A stretch of DNA of 64,000 nt. Origin: Zeimonas sp050187175 (GTDB taxonomy: Bacteria; Pseudomonadota; Gammaproteobacteria; Burkholderiales; Burkholderiaceae_E). The notes beneath the pieces were generated by a model. It saw nothing but the letters and a program-made list of their open reading frames with translations. It was not told the origin of the DNA and did no database searches. A program made the position numbers and the translations under genes. The stretch lies in contig JBFWXS010000002.1 of the NCBI GenBank assembly GCA_050187175.1, positions 124,001 through 188,000 on the forward strand. Reading direction: 5' to 3'. Shown here in pieces: positions 42,601-49,952 of this stretch; position 1 is the stretch's first letter; each line of letters starts with the position of its first letter.

Positions 42601-42793
42601 CTACGCGCTGTCCATGAAGATGGCCGAGTCCGCGCTGCTGCCGGCGCTGCGGCAGGCCGGGGACGATACACTGATCGTGGCCGACGGCAGCAGCTGCCGG
42701 CATCAGATCGGGCCGGCCGCGCCGGCGGGCCGCGCGCTGCACGTGGCGCAGGTACTCGAGCGCGCGCTGAGTGGGCATGGCGATTGTCTTTGA
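39632..42793 (+). CDS. FAD-linked oxidase / Fe-S / CCG-domain fusion, D-2-hydroxyglutarate dehydrogenase (YdiJ) type
   Basis: 1,053 residues from ATG 39632. Order: FAD-binding type 4 domain (about 45-270; PVVPRGAGTSLAGQAVGAGL, TLGGMAGNNASGSRAIAYGS), FAD-oxidase C-terminal domain to about 560 (SGGHGDGLARSE), a ferredoxin-like domain with CDGNGRCRQLDGGTMCPSYQ and CIGCKGCRSECPAGVDMARM (about 605-690), and CCG domains (CCGRTFLATGLL; HGHCHQKAFG; DAGCCGMAGAFGYEAEHYAL). Same architecture and size as E. coli YdiJ, which oxidises D-2-hydroxyglutarate. The linker at about 775-800 has in-frame 18-bp repeats. Cytoplasmic or membrane-associated, delivering electrons to quinone. Confidence 0.9.
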   Translation: MSVSSPSVPLRSAALERSRLAQRLRRLLKGEVRFDRASRARYATDASIYEIEPVGVVVPADETDAAAALELAREEGVPVVPRGAGTSLAGQAVGAGLVIDHSRYLNRIVGFDRESMTVEVQPGLVLDSLNAWLAPHGLWFPVDIASSAQATLGGMAGNNASGSRAIAYGSMVHNVLGIEAILSDGTQEFFGPFGVGARRPMASARSAALVSRLFEIGARERAEIERVWPKLQQRIGGYNLDVFRPRSVRPYTADGSVNLSHLLVGSEGTLAYFKRLVLKLAPLPAAKVLALVNYPDLRRALDSVRAIVALSPSAVELIDGSSIAAAAGERRFAAVVDAIRAASGGRPAQALLLVEFSGDEQAPLLRQLARLRELTADAGMPGAVADFVEPAAQAALWQLCRAVPWRAARHNGTGRPVSGRPVCFIEDCAVPLQHLADYAARLSEVLRRHGVYGSWYGHASVGALRLRPIVDLRGGGAATMRAIADEAAALVRQFDGAFSGGHGDGLARSERVRWQFGERLTRAFEEVKDLFDPPGLMNPGKIVRAPAMDDARLFRCAPGDASAGMATGLDWSAWQDRSVGQSPPASQDRPPSAGGGLGSGFARAVERCDGNGRCRQLDGGTMCPSYQVTRDEQHSTRGRANTLRWALAGRFGDEGQGLRAAALRDAMALCIGCKGCRSECPAGVDMARMKIEYLHQSRQGRALGLRERLIAYLPRYAPWLARVPWLPNLRDRVPGLPWLTERVAGLSSRRPLPRWHRDGLRAAYRLQGADPAGAVGPTDAAGPTDAAAPTGAAAPAAQEVVLWADTFNRYFEPATLRAARRVLEAGGYRVTLAAPAAGDAAPRRPLCCGRTFLATGLLPQARVEAQRVLRALGPALARGAVVVGLEPACLLGMRDEYLAMGLGAEAERLAGSALLFEEFLAREHAAGRLRLPLRALPQRRALLHGHCHQKAFGTMDAVRSVLGLVPELTVTTVDAGCCGMAGAFGYEAEHYALSMKMAESALLPALRQAGDDTLIVADGSSCRHQIGPAAPAGRALHVAQVLERALSGHGDCL
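41956..41991 (+). repeat. Two exact in-frame 18-bp repeats in the dehydrogenase linker
   Basis: GGGGCCAACCGACGCCGC occurs twice head to tail, encoding a duplicated GPTDAA in the linker before the CCG domains. Confidence 0.8.
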
Positions 42794-42812
42794 GGCGGTC
42801 CGAGCGGATAAT
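42784..42812 (+). promoter_or_regulatory. Promoter of maeB
   Basis: TTGTCT, 17 bases, GATAAT, 30 bp before the maeB ATG. It overlaps the end of the preceding dehydrogenase gene, giving maeB its own promoter. Confidence 0.55.
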
Positions 42813-42841
42813 GCCTGCCCTTCGATGAGCAAGGGCACTCC

Positions 42842-45133
42842 ATGGCGACTTCTCCGCAGAACCCGGATCTCCGTCAGGCCGCGCTGGCCTATCACGAGCG
42901 CGGCACGCCGGGCAAGATCTCGATCGCGCCGACCAAGCAGCTGATCAACCAGCGCGATCTGGCGCTCGCCTATTCACCGGGGGTAGCCGCGGCCTGCGAA
43001 GAGATCGTCGCCGATCCCGCCAATGCGTTCCGCTATACGAGCCGCGGCAATCTGGTCGCGGTAGTGACCAATGGCACCGCGGTGCTGGGGCTGGGCAATA
43101 TCGGCCCGCTGGCGGCCAAACCGGTCATGGAAGGCAAGGCGGTCCTGTTCAAGAAGTTCGCCGGGATCGACGTGTTCGACATCGAGCTGAACGAGACCGA
43201 TCCGCAGCGCCTCGTCGAGGTCATCGCGGCGCTGGAACCGACCTTCGGCGGCGTCAATCTCGAGGACATCAAGGCGCCGGACTGCTTCTACGTCGAGCGC
43301 AAGCTGCGCGAGCGGATGAACATCCCGGTGTTCCATGACGACCAGCACGGCACGGCGATCGTCGTCGGCGCGGCGCTGATCAACGGGCTGTCGGTGGTGG
43401 GCAAGGGCATAGGCAAGGTCAAGCTGGTCTGCAGCGGCGCCGGTGCCGCGGCGCTCGCCTGCCTCGATCTGCTGGTCGATCTGGGCTTGCCGGTGGAGAA
43501 CATCTGGGTCACCGATCTGGCCGGTGTGGTCTATAAAGGCCGCAAGGAGCTGATGGACCCCGACAAGGAGCGCTTCGCGCAGGACACGCCGCATCGCACG
43601 CTGGATGACGTGATCGGCGATGCGGACATCTTCCTGGGCCTGTCGGCCGGCGGCGTGCTGAAGAAGGAGATGGCGGCGAAGATGGCGTCGCGTCCGCTGA
43701 TCTTCGCGCTGGCCAATCCCACTCCCGAGATCCTGCCCGAAGAAGTCAAGGCGGTGCGCGACGACGCGATCATCGCCACGGGCCGCACCGACTACCCCAA
43801 TCAGGTCAACAACGTCCTGTGCTTCCCGTTCATCTTCCGCGGCGCGCTCGACGTGGGCGCGACGACGATCACGCGCGCCATGGAGATCGCAGCCGTGCAC
43901 GCGGTGGCCGATCTGGCGCGCGCCGAGATGTCGGACATCGTGGCCACCGCCTACGGCGCGATGAACATGTCGTTCGGGCCCGAGTACCTGATCCCGAAGC
44001 CGTTCGATCCGCGGCTCATCATCAAGATCGCGCCGGCGGTGGCGAAGGCGGCGATCGACTCGGGCGTGGCGACGCGTCCGATCGCGGATTTCGACCAGTA
44101 CCGCGCCCAGCTCGAGCAGTTCGTCTACCACTCGGGCAACTTCATGAAGCCGATCTTCGCGACCGCCAAGAGGGCGGCGGCGAAGCGCATCATCTTTGCC
44201 GAAGGCGAGGACGAGCGCATGCTGCGCGCGGTGCAGGTGGTGACCGACGAGCGGCTGGCCAAGCCCATCCTGGTCGGCCGGCCGGCGGTGATCGAGCGGC
44301 GTCTCGAACGCTTCGGCCTGCGCATGCGGCCCGGCCGCGATTTCGAGATCGTCAATCCTGAATGGGACGAGCGCTATCGCAGCTACTGGCGCGAGTATCA
44401 CCGCCTCACCGACCGGCGCGGCGTGACGCAGGAGTATGCGCAGATCGAGATGCGCCGGCGGCTGACGCTGATCGGCGCGATGATGATGCACATGGGCGAA
44501 GCGGATGGCATGCTGTGCGGCACCTTCGGCACCTACTCGCTGCATCTGCACTACATCGATCAGGTCATCGGCCGCCGCCCCGGCGCCAGCGTCTACGGCG
44601 CGATGAACACGCTGATGCTGCCGGGCCGGCAGGTCACCGTGGTCGACACGCACGTCAACGTCGATCCCAGCGCCGAGCAGCTGGCCGAGATCACGATCAT
44701 GGCGGCCGACGAGCTGCGCCGCTTCGGCATTCCGCCCAAGGTGGCGCTGCTGTCGCACTCGAACTTCGGCACGTCGAACCTGGGCAGTGCGCTGAAGATG
44801 CGCGAGACGCTGCGGCTGCTGCGCGAGCGTGCGCCCGAGCTCGAAGTCGACGGCGAGATGCACGGCGACGCGGCGCTCGATGCCAACCTGCGCGGCCGCA
44901 TCATGCCGCGGTCTACGCTGACCGGCGACGCGAATCTGCTGGTCATGCCCAACATGGATTCCGCGAACATCTCGTACAACCTGCTGAAGACTGCAGCCGG
45001 CAACAACATCGCGATCGGCCCGGTGCTGCTGGGCGCAGCGAAGCCGGTGCACATCCTCACCGCTTCGGCGACGGTGCGCCGCATCGTCAACATGGCCGCG
45101 TGGGCGGTGGTCGACGCCGACGCGGAACGCTGA
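42842..45133 (+). CDS. maeB: NADP-dependent malic enzyme MaeB with C-terminal phosphotransacetylase-like domain
   Basis: 763 residues, the usual two-domain length. The malic enzyme part (about 1-430) shows PTKQLINQRDLALAYSPGVA, NIPVFHDDQHGTAIVVGAAL and ANPTPEILPEEVKAV; the PTA-like part (about 435-763) starts KRIIFAEGEDERMLRAVQVV and ends HILTASATVRRIVNMAAWAV. It converts malate to pyruvate with NADPH formation; the PTA domain is regulatory, binding acetyl-CoA, rather than catalytic. Cytoplasmic. It has its own promoter candidate and is followed by a CRP-type palindrome 25 bp after the stop. Confidence 0.97.
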   Translation: MATSPQNPDLRQAALAYHERGTPGKISIAPTKQLINQRDLALAYSPGVAAACEEIVADPANAFRYTSRGNLVAVVTNGTAVLGLGNIGPLAAKPVMEGKAVLFKKFAGIDVFDIELNETDPQRLVEVIAALEPTFGGVNLEDIKAPDCFYVERKLRERMNIPVFHDDQHGTAIVVGAALINGLSVVGKGIGKVKLVCSGAGAAALACLDLLVDLGLPVENIWVTDLAGVVYKGRKELMDPDKERFAQDTPHRTLDDVIGDADIFLGLSAGGVLKKEMAAKMASRPLIFALANPTPEILPEEVKAVRDDAIIATGRTDYPNQVNNVLCFPFIFRGALDVGATTITRAMEIAAVHAVADLARAEMSDIVATAYGAMNMSFGPEYLIPKPFDPRLIIKIAPAVAKAAIDSGVATRPIADFDQYRAQLEQFVYHSGNFMKPIFATAKRAAAKRIIFAEGEDERMLRAVQVVTDERLAKPILVGRPAVIERRLERFGLRMRPGRDFEIVNPEWDERYRSYWREYHRLTDRRGVTQEYAQIEMRRRLTLIGAMMMHMGEADGMLCGTFGTYSLHLHYIDQVIGRRPGASVYGAMNTLMLPGRQVTVVDTHVNVDPSAEQLAEITIMAADELRRFGIPPKVALLSHSNFGTSNLGSALKMRETLRLLRERAPELEVDGEMHGDAALDANLRGRIMPRSTLTGDANLLVMPNMDSANISYNLLKTAAGNNIAIGPVLLGAAKPVHILTASATVRRIVNMAAWAVVDADAER

Positions 45134-45157
45134 GCGCCGCCTGCGGGCGCGGGCGAA

Positions 45158-45173
45158 TGTGACGAATATCACA
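45158..45173. promoter_or_regulatory. Perfect CRP-type palindrome after maeB
   Basis: TGTGACGAATATCACA is TGTGA-N6-TCACA with no mismatch. It lies 25 bp after maeB and about 127 bp before the -10 candidate of the DUF1631 gene. CRP/Vfr-type proteins occur in Burkholderiales, so it could regulate the DUF1631 gene, although the distance is long for an activator site. Confidence 0.55.
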
Positions 45174-45299
45174 CTCCTCGCGCCGCAGCGCTTCGTCACG
45201 CTGCGCGACAACCGCCGTTCGTCGGCTCGCGGGTGATCGCTGCGCAGCGTTCGGGCGCCGCCCGGCGGTTCGCGATTGCGGGCCGCGCGACGCCGGGGC

Positions 45300-45305
45300 T
45301 AGCAT
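45300..45305 (+). promoter_or_regulatory. Candidate -10 box (TAGCAT) for the DUF1631 gene
   Basis: TAGCAT in GGGGCTAGCATCGG, 39 bp before ATG 45344. It argues against the longer reading from GTG 45233. No clear -35. Confidence 0.35.
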
Positions 45306-45343
45306 CGGCGGGTCGCCGTTTCGTCCGCCCGTTCGCGCCGCCC

Positions 45344-48016
45344 ATGTCTGCCGAAGTCCGCGAAGTCAATCACCTCGAAGACGCTTCGTCGCAGGTGCGG
45401 GTCGATGCACGCCGCCGCTATGAGCTGCTGGAGGACTGCCGCGATATGGTGGTCTCGCGGCTGGCCCGCGTGATCAGCGAAGCGCTGGACCGGATGAGCG
45501 ACGAGCTCACCGCGACCGCGCTGAAGGAAACGCGGCGCGAAGCGCAGCAGGCGCTGCTCGATGCGGTGTCGACGGTGCGTCAGCATCGCAGCGCGATCGA
45601 ATTCAGTTTCCGAAAATCCTTCTCCGACGTGTTCGAGCGCCGCATGTTCGACCGGGCCGACCCGGGCGTCGAAGCGCCGTCGTCCGGCGAACTGTCGCTG
45701 GTCGGTGAGGATGCGATCAACGACCGCATCACGGTCGACCGGCTGGTTCAGCGGGCGCGCAGCCGGCTCGATCCCGACGAGGTGCTCGGCGTGCGTGCGC
45801 GGCTGGCCGCCTTGCTCGATCGCGAATGGTTTGACGAGAACGAGCATCCGGCCGCGCCCGAGGCGGTCTTCGAAGCGCTGCGCCGCGCGCTCGACGAGCT
45901 GGAGCCGCCGGCGGACGTCAAGGCCGCGCTGCTGCAGGCCTTCGAGCCGCACGTGTCGGCTCATCTGAACGGCGTCTACTCGAACGTCAATGAGCGGCTG
46001 AAGAACAATCAGATCCTGCCGCGGATCAAGCCCCGCGTCGTCGTCGGGCTGCCTGATGGCCGGCGCGGCGGAGACGGTTCCGAGCATGCCGGCCATGCCG
46101 CGGGCGGATACCCGGGCAACGGACAATCCGGTGGCGGATATGGCGGTGGCTACGGCGGCGGCCATGGCGCTAGCGCGGGCTTCGGGCATGGCTCGGGCGG
46201 GCACGGCTCGAGCAGCTACGGCTCTGGCGGCCATGGTTCAGGCAGCTACGGTTCGGGCAGTCACGGCTCGGGCAGTCGCGGCGCCTCCGGCGGCCCCGGC
46301 GCGGCCGGCGGCGGTGCGGGCGCGCCCGGCGGAGGCTGGGCGCCTCTCGACGGCCAGGTATTCGATATCGGCAATCCAGAGGCTCTGGACGAGCTGATCC
46401 GGCAGATCTCGGCGGGTCATCCGACGGCGCGGCGTTCGGCCGCGAGGATGCTGTCGGATCCCAGCACCTTCGGCATGGCCGACCTGCCGATGCCGAACGT
46501 CGAGCCGCCGCTGATCGAGGCGCTGCATGCGATGCAGGCCACGCCCGCCATGCCGGGCGGCGCCGGCGGCGGCGGTCAGCTGATGACGCAGCTGCTCGAT
46601 CAGGCTCGCGACAAGGGTTCGCCGCTCGATCAGCTGACGGTCGAGATCGTATCGCTGGTGTTCGACTACATCTATGCCGACCGGCGCCTGCCCGACGTGG
46701 TCAAGCAGCAGCTGCTGCGGCTGCAGGTGGTCGCCGTCAAGGCCGCGCTGCTCGATCGCAGCTTCTTCGCGCGCCGCCAGCATCCGATGCGCCGGCTGAT
46801 CGACCGCATCACGGACATGGCGGTCGATCCCGATGCGGACGTGGCCAGCGATTCGCCGCTGGCAGCCGGCATCGCCGAGATCGTCGACTGGGTCATAGAG
46901 AATTTCGACCGCGACCTGGCGACCTTCGAGGAAGCCATGGGGCGCTTCGACCTGCTGGCGCACACCGAAGCCGAGCGCCGCGCGCTGCGCATGCTCGAAA
47001 TCACCCGCGAGGCCGAGCGCCTCGAGGCGCTGTCGGTGGCGCAGGAGGAAGCACGGGCCGAGATCGCGCTGCGGATCGATCCGGTCACCCCGGCCTTCGT
47101 GCGCGAGTTCCTGTATCGCTGGTGGTCGCGGGCGCTGGCCCTGGCCAGGGTCGATCAGGACGGCGTTGGCCTGAAAGTGCCGCCGGCCGTCAGCGCCGGA
47201 GGCGACAAGGCGGCCGCTGCCGCTGCCGCGATTGCAGCCGACGCAGGAGCCGGTGGTAGCGCCGGCGGTAGCCCGGGTGGTAGTACCGCAACCGAGGCCA
47301 GGCCGGCCGGGGACGGTACACCCAGTGATGCCTGGACCGCCGCACTGCGAACCGGCGAGATGCTCATCTGGAGCGTGGCGCCCAAGGCTCCTGACGACAT
47401 CGCGCGGCTCGCCGCGCTACTGCCGAAACTGATAGGCGGCCTCATGCAGGGGCTGCAGCAGGTCGGCATCGATTCGGCGGAGCGCGAGCGCTTCTTCAAC
47501 GAATTGCTGCAATGGCACACGCGCGCCATCCAGGACGCCAAGCTCAATCCGTCGCGTCCGCGTCCGCCCACTCCCACCGGCGTGCAGCTCGATGCCGACG
47601 GCAGCGTCCGTTTCCAAAGAGCCCCGGCCGCCGATGGGCCGGCGACGGGGGTGGCAGCAGCGGCCGCAGCATCCGCGGCGGCACCCTCATCGGCACCGGC
47701 ATCGGGCGCGCCGCTGACTCCGGCCCGCGATGCGCCGCTGCCCATGTTCTCGCCCGGCGAAGAGCGGCTCGACACGCTGAAGCGCGGCGATCTCATCGAG
47801 CTGCTCGAAGCGGACGGCGCGCGGCGCGTGCTGAAGCTGGCCTGGATCAGCCCCACTCGCAAGCTGTTCGTGCTGACGCGCTTCCCGGACGTCGGACGTT
47901 CGCTGAGCCGCGCCGAGCTGGCGGGCCTGTTCGATTCCGGCCGCGCGCGGCTCGCTGACGGCGAGACTGCGCTGGACCGGGCCATCGACGCCGTTGCGCA
48001 GACCGAGCCCGCCTGA
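45344..48016 (+). CDS. DUF1631-family protein
   Basis: 890 residues. The family is often mislabelled thymidine phosphorylase. N-terminal helical region DARRRYELLEDCRDMVVSRL, conserved middle LLEKARDRGSPL-like block (here LLDQARDKGSPLDQLTVEIV), FDYIYADRRLPDVVKQQLLR, then LQVVAVKAALLDRSFFARRQ and HPMRRLIDRI. The C-terminal ~70 residues (LDTLKRGDLIELLEADGARR, LKLAWISPTRKLFVLTRFPD) form a small beta domain that may be PilZ-like. Two low-complexity inserts: a Gly/Ser/Tyr/His stretch at about 255-335 and an Ala/Gly stretch at about 620-660. No signal peptide. The function of the family is not established; a link to cyclic-di-GMP or surface regulation is conjecture. Stands alone between maeB and the RNase gene. 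Confidence 0.85.
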   Translation: MSAEVREVNHLEDASSQVRVDARRRYELLEDCRDMVVSRLARVISEALDRMSDELTATALKETRREAQQALLDAVSTVRQHRSAIEFSFRKSFSDVFERRMFDRADPGVEAPSSGELSLVGEDAINDRITVDRLVQRARSRLDPDEVLGVRARLAALLDREWFDENEHPAAPEAVFEALRRALDELEPPADVKAALLQAFEPHVSAHLNGVYSNVNERLKNNQILPRIKPRVVVGLPDGRRGGDGSEHAGHAAGGYPGNGQSGGGYGGGYGGGHGASAGFGHGSGGHGSSSYGSGGHGSGSYGSGSHGSGSRGASGGPGAAGGGAGAPGGGWAPLDGQVFDIGNPEALDELIRQISAGHPTARRSAARMLSDPSTFGMADLPMPNVEPPLIEALHAMQATPAMPGGAGGGGQLMTQLLDQARDKGSPLDQLTVEIVSLVFDYIYADRRLPDVVKQQLLRLQVVAVKAALLDRSFFARRQHPMRRLIDRITDMAVDPDADVASDSPLAAGIAEIVDWVIENFDRDLATFEEAMGRFDLLAHTEAERRALRMLEITREAERLEALSVAQEEARAEIALRIDPVTPAFVREFLYRWWSRALALARVDQDGVGLKVPPAVSAGGDKAAAAAAAIAADAGAGGSAGGSPGGSTATEARPAGDGTPSDAWTAALRTGEMLIWSVAPKAPDDIARLAALLPKLIGGLMQGLQQVGIDSAERERFFNELLQWHTRAIQDAKLNPSRPRPPTPTGVQLDADGSVRFQRAPAADGPATGVAAAAAASAAAPSSAPASGAPLTPARDAPLPMFSPGEERLDTLKRGDLIELLEADGARRVLKLAWISPTRKLFVLTRFPDVGRSLSRAELAGLFDSGRARLADGETALDRAIDAVAQTEPA
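46087..46350 (+). repeat. Gly/Ser/Tyr-rich low-complexity repeat inside the DUF1631 gene
   Basis: Repeats based on GGCTCGGGC and GGCGGCTAC encode runs such as GGGYGGGYGGGHG and GSGGHGSGSYGSGSHGSGS. In frame and imperfect, so likely variable in length. Confidence 0.75.
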
Positions 48017-48098
48017 ACGAACCCGCCTGAAGCCTTATCTCACATCCGTCTGCGATCCCTCATAGGCTAGGGCGCCAATCTGCTTTAGGATACGGCGC

Positions 48099-48500
48099 AT
48101 GTCTTGGGGACGCTTGCTGTTCGCATCGTGCTGGGCCGTTGCGCTGGGACTCTTCCTGGGGTCGGCGCCGGTGTCGGCGCGCGAGCCGGTCCGGTGGATG
48201 CCGGGAGATTCGATCCGCGCCGCCGAGCTGCCGCCCGAAGCGATCGACGTGCTGCTGCGCATCCACCGCGGCGGCCCGTTCCGCTACGGCAAGGACGGCA
48301 GCGTGTTCGGCAACCGCGAGGGGCTGCTGCCGCGCCGGCCGCGCGGCTATTACACCGAGTACACGGTGACGACCCCCGGTGCGCGCGACCGGGGCGCACG
48401 GCGCATCGTCGCCGGCGGCAACCCTCGTGTGACGCAGGAGCTCTACTACACGCGCGACCACTATCGCAGCTTTCAGCGCATCCGGGAGTGGCCCCAATGA
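48099..48500 (+). CDS. Secreted guanyl-specific ribonuclease (N1/T1, RNase Sa/barnase-like)
   Basis: 133 residues. Signal peptide LLFASCWAVALGLFLGSAPV, cleavage near VSA-REP (about 28). The microbial RNase fold shows PPEAIDVLLRIHRGGPFRYG, NREGLLP, YYTEYTVTTPGARDRGARRI and YYTRDHYRSFQRI. The catalytic triad is placed as in RNase Sa: Glu87, Arg102 and His121. It cleaves RNA after guanosine and would be exported. It overlaps the barstar gene by 4 bp (ATGA), so inhibitor and toxin are translationally coupled; the inhibitor stays in the cytoplasm and protects the producer before export. Useful for nutrient RNA or competition. Confidence 0.93.
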   Translation: MSWGRLLFASCWAVALGLFLGSAPVSAREPVRWMPGDSIRAAELPPEAIDVLLRIHRGGPFRYGKDGSVFGNREGLLPRRPRGYYTEYTVTTPGARDRGARRIVAGGNPRVTQELYYTRDHYRSFQRIREWPQ

Positions 48501-48940
48501 GTACGCTGAGCAATATTCCGCCGCAGGCCGTGCTGCCGCTCGGCGCCTACGACCGAGACGGGCTGCGCCGGGCGGCCGAGCGCGCCGATCAGCGACTGCT
48601 GATGGCGGACTGTCGTCAGGCCAAGGACAAGCGCGCGGTGCTCGCGACGATCGCGCAGGCCTTCGCGCTGCCGGCGCATTTCGGGCACAACCTGGATGCG
48701 CTGTACGACAGCGTGACCGATCTGAAGCCGACCAGTGGTGCCGAGCAGCCGGGCTTTCTGGTGCTGCTCGAGAACCTGCCTGACAACGAGCGTTTCGGGG
48801 CCGACGAGCGCGACGCGCTGCTGGACGTGTTTCGCGAGGCAGCCGATTTCTTCTTCGACCAGCAGACGGCGTTCCGCGTGTTCTATTCGGTGGCCGGGCG
48901 GGGAACGGCCGGGCCAGCGGCGGGTGGCGCACAGGCGTGA
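48497..48940 (+). CDS. Barstar-family ribonuclease inhibitor
   Basis: 147 residues. Barstar fold: LLMADCRQAKDKRAVLATIA, FALPAHFGHNLDALYDSVTD and GFLVLLENLPDNERFG, with the acidic Asp/Glu helix region that covers the RNase active site. No signal peptide, so cytoplasmic. The ATG overlaps the RNase stop codon. The Gly/Ala tail (RGTAGPAAGGAQA) is probably disordered. It inhibits the RNase encoded just upstream. Confidence 0.93.
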   Translation: MSTLSNIPPQAVLPLGAYDRDGLRRAAERADQRLLMADCRQAKDKRAVLATIAQAFALPAHFGHNLDALYDSVTDLKPTSGAEQPGFLVLLENLPDNERFGADERDALLDVFREAADFFFDQQTAFRVFYSVAGRGTAGPAAGGAQA

Positions 48941-48957
48941 CGGTCCCCGGGCGCGCT

Positions 48958-49007
48958 GAACGAGTGCGCTGAACGGGTGCCGAACGAGCGCGCCGAACGA
49001 GCGCGCC
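48958..49007. repeat. 13-bp tandem repeat running into the assembly gap
   Basis: GAACGAGTGCGCT, GAACGGGTGCC, GAACGAGCGCGCC and GAACGAGCGCGCC in a row; the last two are identical. The sequence CGCGCCGATCGACCGC follows both before and after the N run. Confidence 0.8.
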
Positions 49008-49017
49008 GATCGACCGC

Positions 49018-49117
49018 NNNNNNNNNNNNNNNNNNNNNNNNNNNNNNNNNNNNNNNNNNNNNNNNNNNNNNNNNNNNNNNNNNNNNNNNNNNNNNNNNNN
49101 NNNNNNNNNNNNNNNNN
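49018..49117. other. Assembly gap of 100 N
   Basis: Exactly 100 N, a scaffold-gap placeholder of unknown true size. Both sides carry CGCGCCGATCGACCGC, so the assembler failed inside a repeat array and the real distance may be shorter or longer. Confidence 0.98.
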
Positions 49118-49276
49118 CGCGCCGATCGACCGCAACGTCCCCCCAGTCCCCCATGCACCTGTCCCCGGCAGGGATATTGGCGCCCGACTAGGATGCAGGG
49201 GCGTGCTCCGCCTCGTCGCCGAGGCCGGTCGTGCGCATCTCGATTTCCCCTTTCAGCCGGACAGAAGAAACCCGAC

Positions 49277-49885
49277 ATGAAGCTCTATTACTCTCCCGGT
49301 GCTTGTTCGCTTTCGCCGCACATCGCGCTTGAAGAAGCCGGCCTGAAGTACGAGGCCGTGCTGGCGCCCACCAAGACCAAGACCCTGCCCGACGGTTCCG
49401 ACTATCGCAAGGTGAATCCGCTGGGCTACGTCCCCTATCTGGTGCTGGATGACGGCACCGGCCTGCGCGAAGGGCCGGCCATCGTGCAGTACATCGCCGA
49501 CCAGGCGCCCGACAAGAAGCTGGCGCCGCCGAACGGCAGCCTGGCGCGTTACGAGCTGCAGAGCTGGCTGAACTTCATCGCTACCGAGATCCACAAGAAC
49601 TTCGGGCCGCTGTTCAATCCGGCGCTGGGCAGCGACGTGAAGGAATCCTTCAAGGCCAGGCTCGTCGATCGCCTGAAGTGGGTCGACGGCCAGCTGGCGG
49701 GCAAGGACTACCTGATGGGCAAGGACTTCACGGTGGCCGACGGCTATCTGTTCGTCGTCACCAACTGGACCAAGCCGATGCAGATCGATCTTGCGCCGTT
49801 CCCGAATCTGCTGGCCTTCCGTGAACGCGTGGCGGCCCGCCCGGCGGTGCAGCGTGTCATGAAGGCAGAGGGCCTGCTGAGCTGA
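49277..49885 (+). CDS. Glutathione S-transferase, beta class (GstA-like)
   Basis: 202 residues, the normal beta-class length. MKLYYSPGACSLSPHIALEE has the diagnostic Tyr5 and Cys10 of bacterial beta GSTs; NPLGYVPYLVLDDGTGLREG and LMGKDFTVADGYLFVVTNWT follow. It conjugates or reduces electrophiles with glutathione in the cytoplasm. A GAAGAAA-like weak ribosome site precedes ATG 49277. It converges with rsmE. Among the five GSTs of the window this is the one most like a housekeeping gene. Confidence 0.93.
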   Translation: MKLYYSPGACSLSPHIALEEAGLKYEAVLAPTKTKTLPDGSDYRKVNPLGYVPYLVLDDGTGLREGPAIVQYIADQAPDKKLAPPNGSLARYELQSWLNFIATEIHKNFGPLFNPALGSDVKESFKARLVDRLKWVDGQLAGKDYLMGKDFTVADGYLFVVTNWTKPMQIDLAPFPNLLAFRERVAARPAVQRVMKAEGLLS

Positions 49886-49952
49886 GGTTCTGCCGGCCCC
49901 GGTTCGCCTGACGAAGGTTTGCCGGGCCAAAGCTTGCGCCGCCTGGGAGTCC

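Larger units (their letters stand above)
48941..49276. other. 336-bp spacer between the barstar and GST genes
   Basis: It contains a decayed tandem array of GAACGAGCGCGCC (48958-49007), the 100-N gap, a re-entry into the same sequence, and about 140 bp before the GST gene with no recognised gene or operator. Confidence 0.6.

Noticed and set aside
45233..45343. N-terminal extension of the DUF1631 protein from GTG 45233
   Set aside because: A TAGCAT promoter candidate lies inside it, and the extension is Ala/Arg-rich without conserved sequence; ATG 45344 is preferred.
45344..48016. Thymidine phosphorylase label for the DUF1631 protein
   Set aside because: The label is a propagated database error as far as I know; no phosphorylase motifs are visible.
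48099..48940. Chromosomal toxin-antitoxin module
   Set aside because: The RNase has a signal peptide, so it is an exported RNase with a protective inhibitor, not an intracellular addiction module.
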